A stretch of 64,000 bases of DNA from Lytechinus variegatus (lineage: Eukaryota; Echinodermata; Echinoidea; Temnopleuroida; Toxopneustidae). The position numbers and the translations under genes were made by a program. The notes under the pieces are model-generated. The model was not told the DNA's origin and searched no databases. It was given only the letters and a program-made list of their open reading frames with translations. Where the stretch lies: NCBI RefSeq assembly GCF_018143015.1, contig NC_054740.1, positions 9,070,140-9,134,139 on the forward strand, in the 5' to 3' direction. Below are positions 32,730 through 43,000 of this stretch, piece by piece. How positions within the stretch are numbered: the first letter of the stretch is position 1; each line of letters opens with the position of its first letter.

Positions 32730-34090
32730 ATCTAGGCTCGATGTAAACATTTCAGAGACGTCGGTCATTGTGGTTAATGCACCACTTGGGATATCATGTT
32801 TGATCAAAATCTTGCCTTGTGAATGGCAGCATGGGGACAGGGTCAGAACCCGTGGTCACTACCTACGACAAAGTGGTCTGTCAACACAAGAACAGCATTA
32901 CGTGATTCTGTAAACAAAAGAGATAGATACAGAAAATGAAAGGCGGGAGAAATATCACTGTCCGACAAAGATTACTATAGGCCTACCAAATTGGTTACTA
33001 TAGAGTATAATTATGCCAGAAGAAAACATCCACTTTTTTATAGGAGTTTTCAAAAGAATGAGTAACACAAAATTCGGCGTTTGAAGAGCATCCCTTACAT
33101 GGTGTGTTAGGCATGTTTTTTTTTTGCAGGTGATTGTAGGCAAAATGTGAAGGCCTACTGGCTATTTACAAAGGCAGGGGGTATATGTTTCTGTAATTAC
33201 CGTAAAATTTCCGTTGCCGCTCTGACAGGAAAATAATGATCAATACACTCATTTTCACATGGACAAGCGAGAAAAAAATGTGACAATATTGCTTGGAGTA
33301 TAATTTGAACTTCCTTGCGTGCAATGGGTTATGTCACAGTCACATAATATTACAAATTAATACATTGAAACCACAACAAATTCAATTTTTGTCCGTTGGA
33401 ATTATTCTGAAGTTTGTCAAAATATCATTATGGATTCTAGACAAGTCGACTAGCTATTTGAAATTTTTTTCCACTTATGGTGGCATATAAATGCAAAATA
33501 CGATTATGATTATCTTTTTATGTTTACTATTCTTCAGAAAATGAAACAGGAAATGCTTCCAATCACCATAATCATCTATTTTCAAATCATATCACAAGTT
33601 TTATGAATCTGCCAGCATATCGCACATCGCCATTTAATTCCACCCCCACTAATTTATTGCTACACCAGCTATATACACCTCTATATTCTTCTGTACTTTT
33701 TTTCCTTCTTCTTATAAACAGCGGCGTAATGACTCCCAGAAAAAAAAAGAGCGGGCACCGGGATCTGGCACAACGGTGGAGCTCTTGAGAGAGCGAAGCA
33801 AGTGAGTAAAAAAATGAATTTTAAAAATGCAAATAATTTTATGATAGATTTTGACAAATAATCAGAAAATAACATTTATCCCCATTCATTTCTTCTTCTT
33901 GGACGTGGAAACGTTGCTGGGCATGACCTCAAAATGAAAATCACCTCCCCATCATTTATTTTTTTTTAAAATGGAGACACATTGAGTTACATTGCATTTA
34001 GCTGCGGTTTATTAAAATTTTCGTATCTAAATATACAAAAAATCCTGACGTGTATAGCACAAAATTTCAATAACGTGGGCGCATCCCCGG
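32730..34090. other. Non-coding stretch
   Basis: AT-rich. A hAT-type left end (CAGCGGCGTAATGACT) occurs at about 33720 without a found partner. No gene is seen. Confidence 0.4.
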
Positions 34091-34330
34091 GCGCGTCGTG
34101 GTATAGTGGTTCTGACTTTAAAACAGAGGGTCATGGGCTCGAATCCTAGCCATGGCGTGTTTTCTTTCAGCAAGAAATTTGTCCACACTGTGCTGCACTC
34201 GACCCAGGTGAGGTAAATGGGTACCGGCAGGAAGTAATTTTTCAAAAATCTGTGCGCACCAGAATCGGTAGACTAGCTTAGCCTTAGCACCTAGCAAGTG
34301 GATAAGTGCGCTATACAAATCCTATATTTT
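34091..34330 (+). mobile_element. tRNA-derived SINE
   Basis: A tRNA-like head (GTGGTATAGTGG, GGGCTCGAATCCTAGCC) is followed by a body with CTGCACTCGACCCAGGTGAG and the 3' words GTGGATAAGTGCGCTATAC. It is the same family as 47974-48250 and 46902-47152. Confidence 0.8.
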
Positions 34331-34334
34331 TTAA

Positions 34335-35110
34335 TAACCTCGCGAGATTTTACTCTGCAATAACATGTTGTCGGTGAACCCATATGAAGTCTAGATCTAT
34401 GTCGTTAAAAGGATGGCGGATTTCTATTGAGTGGCAGTGTCTACCTTGAATCAAAATAAAATAAAGCACGCGAGAACTGAGTATTTTTCTGTACATATAT
34501 TATATGCAACTGTTTAATATGGAAATTGAGAATTGTTGTTTGAGGTACTTCGGTCGCCATGATGAGGTACAAAGAAGCCATATCATGATTGCTTGTTGAT
34601 ACTGATATCTTTTATACAGGTATAATATAGGGGTCAAGCAACACTAATAAGCTCTTTCGCTATTTGATAACCCAAAATAAACAAAGCCCCCCCCCAAAAA
34701 AAAAAAACCAACAAACAAACAAATAATAATACAATAAAAAATAAGTAAGTAAATGAATAAAAAATGAATCAAATTAATGAAATAAAAATAATGAAAATAA
34801 AGGAATGAAAAGATAAATAATTTTAATAAATAAATCAATTAATATATATAAAATGAAAAAGAAATAACAGTGCTGGAGAAAAATAAACCTCTTAAACAAA
34901 AATATATTGGCCTACTCATTGCCTTATATTTTTTCCAATTCGCAAAAAAAATAAAAAGGAGAGAGTGATCAGATATTAAGTCTAGCTATATTACAAACGG
35001 GCATTCTTGTTAATCTATAATGGGACAAGCTTTACCGCCGTTGTTGACACCTACCTTGTTAGAACCACTGATTTATCATCGGGAGATACCTACGATAATC
35101 ATATGTCAAT
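34335..35110. other. Non-coding AT-rich stretch
   Basis: It contains A-rich and AATA-rich simple sequence (34690-34870). No gene is seen. Confidence 0.45.
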
Positions 35111-35134
35111 GATCTTTTTTTTTTTTTTTTTTTT

Positions 35135-38100
35135 ACCATAGCGCTCAATGAGGGAGGAGCAGCTCTGGAAGCTCTCTCTTCTAACAGTATTTTGAAAGGA
35201 ATATATTGTTCTGTATATGTTATGTATATTATCGGATTGTCAGTTATACATCTTAGAACCTGCTGGACAAAGTTTGGACTAGGTTTCTTCGTAGAACATC
35301 AATTATTCCTTGGTCTTATTTTTCATCTTGCTCACTTGGACTGTAATAGCTGATAGAAGCCATATTGCCTTGCTGCTCAGTCATGTACACTGTGTTCTTT
35401 TCTTCTATGTTGCATTGTTGTGAAAAGTTGGACCTACAATAGTGGAATTAGTGCTCTGATTATCTACTCATTCTTCTCAGAATTCAACAATGGGATTCCT
35501 CAGTATACTGCTCCTTCTCTTCTTGTGCGGTCCTTTCATTGAGGATTTTCCCCCAAAGTCAATCTCCTCAACATTGAATGGAGTTAATAGTACATCACAC
35601 CCACTCAAGTACAATGGAAAGAGAATATACTACTACAGCAATTCTACTGCAACATTTAATGTATCATTACTAGTCGCAGGAGATATTGAGGCAAACCCTG
35701 GCCCAATAAATAAAGATGGGTTGAGATGTGTTAGGAATGATGAATTGGGATCCCCGCAAAGAATACGGTACAGCAGAGCAGCCCTCTTGGATCTTAATCA
35801 TAATGGCTACGTTTCTTCTGATGTTTGGGCCAATGTCAAGTCCCTTGGTATCAACGCTAAGAACCCCACAGTGAGAGGGACCAGAGGTGGTGTCAAAAGA
35901 AAGATGAATGGAAACTCTCTTCCAATGGAACCTAACTCAATTCACAAAATACCGATCTTCTTAGATGACCAGAAGAAGAGCTGCAAGCTTTGTCTTATCA
36001 ACGCACAGTCTGTTAGTAATAAGGCCGATCTTTTGACTGACTACTTCATTGAACATGACTTTGATATTGCATGTTTAACAGAGACATGGTTGTCAAATGG
36101 AGAAAAACACAGTAAAGTCATAGCTGATCTTACGCTTCCAGGATATAAGTTCTTGCATACCCCTCGTCTGAATCGTACTGGAGGAGGAATTGCTGTTATT
36201 CATCGAGATTCACTCAACCTCGTAACATCATCGACTCATACTTTCGCCAGTTTTGAAAGTATGTCCTGTGATATCTTGCCTGAGAATGGCTCTTCGGTCT
36301 CTGTTAAGTTGATAGTGATCTACAGGCCACCATACAGTCGAAGGAATAGGACAACAACATCTATGTTTCTCCAGGACTTTGCTGATTACTTATCTGTCTT
36401 ATCAACTTCCCCTTCTAAGCTTGTGATAGCCGGTGACTTCAATATACACTGGGATGACCAAGCGAATGTTGAAACCAAGAAATTTGCTGACATGCTGAAA
36501 TCTCATGACCTTCTTCAAAATGTATGTGACTTTACACATACAAGTGGGCACATCTTGGACTACATCTTATCTAGAAGCGATGAGGACATTGTTAAGTCAG
36601 TAGAGGTATCTACCTTCCTTAGTGATCATGCAGCTGTACACTGTGACCTTAAGATCTGTAAGCCCATATCAGGTCGTAAAGAAATAGTGTACCGGAAACT
36701 GAAAGCAATAGATCATGATGCCTTCGCTAAAGACCTCGACTCATCTGACCTCTTTCAGGAACCAGAGACTGACATCAACAAGTTGATCGATCAATACGAC
36801 GGAACTCTTTCAGATATTCTTGACAAGCATGCTCCCGTTAAGCGTTGTGTTGTTGCCACACACCCGCCAAATCCTTGGTATTCGGAAGTAATCACTGAGG
36901 CAAAGAAGCTGAGGAGGAGGTTAGAAAGGAAGTGGCGAAAGACCAGACTTGAAGTGGATAGACAGTGCTTCAAAGTTCAACGCCAGGTTGTCTGGGACAT
37001 GGTAAAACATGCAAAGGCCTCTTATTACGAGAAGCAGATCTCAGAGTGCTGTGGACAAAGAGAAGTGTACAGAGTCATAGACAAGATGCTTCACAATCGC
37101 GTCAAATCTATTCTACCTACACATCGCAATGACCAAGAACTTGCGGAAAAGTTTTGCCTATACTTTTCCACAAAGATTAAGGACATTCGAGAAGGGCTTG
37201 ATGCTGAAATGGTAGCTGGCACTAATATAATAACTGATCATTCTGCTGGGAAAGATGAACATCTTGACACCTTTGATTTGGCTACTGAGGAGGAAGTAAA
37301 GAGGATTATTAATAATTCTCCATCCACTTCTAGTTCACAGGATCCAGTTCCTACGTGGATTCTGAAAAAACATCTAAATCTTGTTCTGCCAAGCATTACA
37401 CTTATCATAAATAAGTCACTGGAAACAGGCATTTTTCCCGATTCGTTCAAGGAAGCTGTTGTTCGTCCTATTCTGAAGAAGCCAAGACTGGACCCGGAAA
37501 ACCTGAAGAACTACCGACCGGTGTCCAATCTCAAGTTTATTTCAAAAGTCTTGGAAAGAGTTGTAGCCCAGCGTCTTCAAGATTATATGGAACAGAATGA
37601 TCTTTGTGAACCGCTCCAGTCAGCTTATAAGAAGCATCATAGCACTGAATCTGCCCTTGTCAAAGTTCACAATGATATCATTCAAGCACTTGACCAGAAG
37701 CAGGCTGTCTTCTTGGTCCTTCTCGACATGTCGGCAGCCTTCGACACCATCGACAAAGATATTCTAATCAGAAGGTTCTGTTCGATAGGCTTGACTGGAT
37801 CTGCACTCGCATGGATTTCTTCGTATCTAAGCAACCGCTCGCAGATTGTTAGGATCGGCGATTGTGTGTCATCTGAAGCTGAACTTCCGTACGGAGTGCC
37901 GCAAGGATCCGTCCTGGGCCCATCATTCTTCAGTATTTATGCAAGCCCTCTTGCCAAGATTGCAAGATTACACGGCATCAGCATACATCTGTACGCAGAT
38001 GACACCCAGCTCTACACACCGTTCGATCCATCGGATCCTTTAAGTGAGGCCTCTTCTAGACGTAAACTTGAAGCTTGTATTGATGATATGAGGGCATGGA

Positions 38101-38986
38101 TGACAAAGAATAAACTGAAACTGAATGATGATAAGAGTGAATTTATGATTTTTGCCTCTAAAAGCCTGTGTGCTAAGGTCCGTACTAAGTCAATACGCAT
38201 TGGGTGTGTTGAAGTACAATCTGTGTCCAGTTGTAGGAATCTCGGTGTTCATTTTGACTCTGAGCTGTCAATGTCATCACACATCACAGCTACTTGCCGA
38301 TCAGTATACTTACAATTACGTAATATTCATAGCATAAGGAAATCTCTGTCATCTAAAGTTGCAGCATCTGTGATTCACTCATATGTAATATCTCGTATTG
38401 ATTATGGAAATGCTTTATTGTTTAAGATCACATCGTATCAACTTGCCAAGCTGCAACGTGCTCAAAATTCTGCTGCTCGGGTCCTCAGTGGAACATCTCG
38501 TTTCACCCATATCACTCCAATTCTCAAAAATCTTCACTGGTTACCGGTATCTAAAAGAATAGAATTCAAAATCCTACTCCACACATGGAAAACATTGCAT
38601 GGTCAGTCTCCTTTATACCTTCAAAATCTAATCTCTGAATACATTCCCGTAAGAAATCTCCGATCCTCTACTAATAAACAGCTAAATGTACAAAGAACGA
38701 ATTTAACTCTGGGAGAAAAGGCATTCGCCTCATCAGCTCCATCTCTCTGGAATGCTCTTCCACTGACGATCCGATCAGCAGAATCACTTGAAGCATTTAA
38801 AAAATACCTAAAATCTTATCTGTTTTCTTCTTATTTTTGTTAAATATTGTTAGCTAATTTCATTTATTCATACACCCATACATATGCAAATTATTTTATC
38901 TGTAATTCCCAATCCCTCTGCGCCTCGGAATAATTCACTAGATAGATGGCGCATAATAAATGCTGTGTTTATTATTATTATTATCT
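35135..38986 (+). mobile_element. Apparently full-length CR1-type LINE
   Basis: The element runs from just after a T-run (35117-35134) to an ATT-repeat tail at about 38968-38986. It has a 5' leader of about 350 bp, one long ORF (35490-38843) and a short 3' region ending GGCGCATAATAAATGC and then ATTATTATT. The 5' edge is estimated and no target duplication was found, as is usual for CR1. The intact frame suggests a young copy. Confidence 0.85.
35490..38843 (+). CDS. LINE polyprotein: leader with 2A motif, APE endonuclease, reverse transcriptase
   Basis: This encodes 1117 residues. Residues 1-16 are hydrophobic (MGFLSILLLLFLCGPF), like a signal peptide. Residues 65-72 are DIEANPGP, the 2A ribosome-skipping motif, which would release a 71-residue leader. 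The APE-type endonuclease spans about 166-386, with Asn171 (INAQS), Glu198 (TETW), GDFN (Asp316, Asn318), Asp357 (LDY) and SDH (378-380). The reverse transcriptase spans about 650-910, with NYRPVSNL, DMSAAFDT (Asp746), PQGSVLGP and YADD (835-838). A C-terminal domain ends with WLPVSKRIEFK and LWNALP, typical of CR1/L2-like elements. No ORF1 or zinc-knuckle gene precedes it. 2A motifs at this position are known from sea urchin CR1-like elements. No internal stop is present. Confidence 0.92.
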   Translation: MGFLSILLLLFLCGPFIEDFPPKSISSTLNGVNSTSHPLKYNGKRIYYYSNSTATFNVSLLVAGDIEANPGPINKDGLRCVRNDELGSPQRIRYSRAALLDLNHNGYVSSDVWANVKSLGINAKNPTVRGTRGGVKRKMNGNSLPMEPNSIHKIPIFLDDQKKSCKLCLINAQSVSNKADLLTDYFIEHDFDIACLTETWLSNGEKHSKVIADLTLPGYKFLHTPRLNRTGGGIAVIHRDSLNLVTSSTHTFASFESMSCDILPENGSSVSVKLIVIYRPPYSRRNRTTTSMFLQDFADYLSVLSTSPSKLVIAGDFNIHWDDQANVETKKFADMLKSHDLLQNVCDFTHTSGHILDYILSRSDEDIVKSVEVSTFLSDHAAVHCDLKICKPISGRKEIVYRKLKAIDHDAFAKDLDSSDLFQEPETDINKLIDQYDGTLSDILDKHAPVKRCVVATHPPNPWYSEVITEAKKLRRRLERKWRKTRLEVDRQCFKVQRQVVWDMVKHAKASYYEKQISECCGQREVYRVIDKMLHNRVKSILPTHRNDQELAEKFCLYFSTKIKDIREGLDAEMVAGTNIITDHSAGKDEHLDTFDLATEEEVKRIINNSPSTSSSQDPVPTWILKKHLNLVLPSITLIINKSLETGIFPDSFKEAVVRPILKKPRLDPENLKNYRPVSNLKFISKVLERVVAQRLQDYMEQNDLCEPLQSAYKKHHSTESALVKVHNDIIQALDQKQAVFLVLLDMSAAFDTIDKDILIRRFCSIGLTGSALAWISSYLSNRSQIVRIGDCVSSEAELPYGVPQGSVLGPSFFSIYASPLAKIARLHGISIHLYADDTQLYTPFDPSDPLSEASSRRKLEACIDDMRAWMTKNKLKLNDDKSEFMIFASKSLCAKVRTKSIRIGCVEVQSVSSCRNLGVHFDSELSMSSHITATCRSVYLQLRNIHSIRKSLSSKVAASVIHSYVISRIDYGNALLFKITSYQLAKLQRAQNSAARVLSGTSRFTHITPILKNLHWLPVSKRIEFKILLHTWKTLHGQSPLYLQNLISEYIPVRNLRSSTNKQLNVQRTNLTLGEKAFASSAPSLWNALPLTIRSAESLEAFKKYLKSYLFSSYFC

Positions 38987-39082
38987 TGCTATACCCCCCC
39001 CCCGGCAATTAATGAACTTTTGTTTTGCCCCTTTTTGCTGCTCTGAGATCGTCGAAAATTAGCCTGGTCTGGTATACGTATG

Positions 39083-39191
39083 CAGGGCCGTCACCAGCTT
39101 TTTTCTAGGGGGGTGCTTTTTATGAAAAAAAACACAAAAAACAACGTTTTTTTTCAAAAGAGCCCTCAAGTATCCCTACCCCCCCCTCCGG

Positions 39192-39223
<32 letters not shown>

Positions 39224-39291
39224 TTTTTTTTGGTTCTGAAGGGGGGTGCGTTCGCACCCTCCGCACCCCCCCCCCCCTGGCGACGGCCCTG
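39083..39291. mobile_element. Short MITE with CAGGGCCGTC ends
   Basis: The ends CAGGGCCGTCACCAGC and (complement) CAGGGCCGTCGCCAG are flanked by GTATG on both sides (39078-39082, 39292-39296). The inside is a long T-run and C-runs. The superfamily is uncertain because the direct repeat is shorter than the 8 bp of hAT. Confidence 0.65.
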
Positions 39292-39299
39292 GTATGGTG

Positions 39300-40014
39300 A
39301 TACCCTCTGAGCGGGCCTCTGAGATCTATTCCGCCAATGGATTGGTGTTGCCAATTATTGCAATTACCTGGCCTGGGTATGTCAACCCATGGCATTATGC
39401 ACTTACTAGTATTTCGTATTTGGAATACTACTAGTAGTATAGTAGGACAAGGCATTGTGAACTTACAGTCTGTGCTTACAGACTAAGTAGTTGTTATGAT
39501 TGATTAATATGGAATGCCTGTTGTATCCTTATTAAAAATCATATTCAACAGTTGATAATATAAAAATGACTACCATTATTCATAGCGATATAAACAAAAA
39601 AAACTTAATAATTTACATTAATGTAAATCCTGCTTTGCCCATCATTATTAGTGAGTATTTTGTTCAAATGACACTAATAGATACAGTGAGTATATTCATT
39701 ATTAGCCTACCATAATCATGGACCTACTTAACTCTACACACACAGTACATGCGCTATGCACGATGATAAGCATTTCGTGCGGAGCAGATGTGCGCGATCC
39801 ACACCCAATATTTTCTAGAAAGAATATAGAATAGATCTCCGCAGAGATTGAAAGGTGACACCTTTCTGTCCATTTCATTTTGTCCGCAAGCTACCATTTC
39901 ACGTCTGTTCTCTTCATTCTTAACCCAAGAGGCATTAGAATATTGTGTTCAGTTGGATTCCACATTTTTCCCACCGATTTGTTCGACGGCGAAGCGTGAC
40001 TAATTCTAGAAATA
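39300..40014. other. Upstream region of the UCHL3-like gene
   Basis: No coding sequence is seen. The last 100-150 bp are the likely 5' leader and promoter. No TATA box is obvious. Confidence 0.4.
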
Positions 40015-43000
40015 ATGTCGGACGCAGCAGCAGAGGCAAAGCCGATTCATTGGGTTGCCCTGGAATCGAACCCGGAGGTGGGTTAATCAAGAATTATTCA
40101 GTTCATTCTTTTATTTCTTGAATGCATCGATACTGTAAAAATTGACCTAGAAGGAGATAACATCTAACTTAGATTTTAGAATTAGATTATATTTCGTTCT
40201 AAGTTCCTGAAGTCATGGAAGTTAACTTTTGCAAAGGTATTGTTTTACACATTTTATGACATATTGTAAAACAAAATCATACTTCATAGATTCTCTAAGA
40301 CTATGAGTATGAGACGATGACTCACTAAGTATAGATCATCTAGGGCCTATGTCAATGATATAGATCCCAGGGGGCCGTTTCATAAAGCTGTTCGTAAGAT
40401 AAGAGCGACTTTAAGAACGACTGGTGAACCTTTCTTACGCGCTAAACCATCGCCAATGGTGTATACCATTTAGATTTACCGAAAGAAAGGATCACCAGTC
40501 GTTCTTAAAGTCGCTCTTATCTTACGAACAGCTTTATGAAACACCCACCTGTATAGATTTATGTCTAACCATGGGTATAATACTAGTAACAGATCTATAT
40601 AATAAGATAGATGATTTTTTACACTGAGTCAAGTGACATTAACAATTAGGCCTAGGCCAAATCAATCCGTGAATGATGAGGTATGATAATGATATCATTA
40701 TCAATTCATTAAATGCAGTAATTGTATAATATCTCATTTGTCATGATCATTTAGATGGTTTAATGCCTATTTCATCAAGCACAATTAAAGGAGTAAATAC
40801 TGGTTTCTTACAGATCAGAATTGTTGAATGCTCCTGTTTAATAAAAAAATCTTAGAAGTAGGAGGCTATATAATCTCAGTGGATTTGTCCTTTTTTGTTT
40901 GACATAGTCATAGACATATAGTCATAGATCTGTTGACTTGAATATGAAAAATAATATATCTTTTTCCTTTCCATTTTACCACAGGTAATGTCAAAGGTAA
41001 GCCCAATTTTTGTTTATTCTTATTTTGTAGTGATAAATCTTTGAATTTTATTTCATATTTTTATAGGGCCTCTGTATCTACTGAAATATAAATTGACTAG
41101 GCCTACTCACTCATTTAATGAACAAGGTTTTGATTAAAAGAAAACACATTACCGGTAAATTGAATTTCTGTGTTTCTCTATGACAGCTTCTTATTGAAGA
41201 GTTCCTGTTTCCTAGCACACACTAATCCCGATTGTCAAGATTATGATATATTATAATTATCCTCGATTGGTAAATTTATGTACTCAAATCATAAATTATG
41301 TACTCAATCATATTTATTTCTTTATTATTGCTCTTTAATTTTTAAAAAAAGCTTTGACAAGTCAACACATAATTTATAATTTAAAGGGGAATGAAACCTT
41401 TGGAACAAATAGGCTTGTGTAGAAACAGAAAAATCAAAGAATAAGAATAAAGAAAGTTTGAGAAAAATCGGACAATAAATGAGAAAGTCATGAGCATTTA
41501 AATATTGCAATCACTAATGCTATGGAGATCCTCCCATTGGCAATGCGACAAGGATGTGTGATGTCACTGATGAACAACTTTCCTTTTGGTGGACTATAAA
41601 ATACCCTCAAAATGTCTCTTTTTGCTTTTTCTTATGATGATACAAACTCTTTATCCATGATGTATTTTAAAAAAATATGTATTACATGCCCTCATGTAGA
41701 AAGAACACATGATCTATGGATAGATGTGATAAAAGAGGCAATTCAAGTGAAATATATACTAAAGTAATGGGGAGAGTTGTTCATCAGTGACATCACACAT
41801 CCTTGTCGCATTGCCAATGGGAGGATCTCCATAGCATTAGAGATTGCAATATTTAAATGCTCATAACTTTCTCATTTATTGTCCGATTTTTCTCAAACTT
41901 TTGTTGATCTGTTTCTTTGATTTTTCTGTTTTCACACAAGCTATCTTGTTCCAATGGTTTCATTCTCCTTTAATATTCAGATTTTTAAAAGTTAAATTTT
42001 AACTAAGAATATAGGCCTATTGAATAAATAAACTTACCAGCTTTCAAGGACCAGCCTAGAATCAAATATACATAACTTATTTATGATGGCCTACAAGATT
42101 ACAGGAATATCTGTTTATTTCTGTAGGAAAAAAACTTTCACAAGGAGGAAGTAAGTTGCATTGTAGGCAAGATATTTATTCACAGAAACTTCACTCATAG
42201 TTAACAACAAATTCAATGCTTTCAATTCAAATGCAAGCCTGTGAAAACAAAGCATTAAAATATCTAAATTGCTAAATTAGCACTGCAGTAAAATTGAAAA
42301 ATTTCTTACTTCTAAAGACATTTATTCAGTTTCTTTTTTTTTTAAAACAACCTTTAAAAGGAAAAAATATGGCAATAAAAATGAAAAAAGAATAATTTCA
42401 ATTTTGTAACATAAATGATGACCAAAGAAGCCTTGAATTGAAATGATTATCTTGATGAATGTTCAGATGTGATTTAATAAGACTGAAGCAACATTTTCAA
42501 TGCTATGAAAGTCAAAGCAACATATTTTCAGGTATGTTGAATCAACAATGACAATACCGGTACGATGGCTGTAGGTATATCGTATTTTAGGAATTTGATT
42601 GGTCCATATTAAGCAGTCCTCATCCTTAAAAGACAGGCAACCAATATGTTGCTAAGTGTTTCTTTGGCTTTTGAATTGCCATTCTCACAAGCTATGAAGT
42701 TTCAATGATATGTAACCCTATATTTTGTTTGGATTTTTTTCAGTATATGCACACTATTGGAATGTCCAAGGATTGGTTCTTCTCTGATGTCTATGGTCTC
42801 TCCGATGAATTGCTTATGATGGTTCCTCCCTCTGCAGCAGCTGTTATCTTATGCTTCCCATATGGTGATAAGGTGAGATGATATGTCTGGAAAACCTCAG
42901 GCAAGATTCAGTTTATGCCTTGCGAAGTTCCAATCCATTGAAAATTTAAACAGTTTTAATGTTCTTTTGATGCCAACTTTGTTAAAGTCAACCAAGGAAA

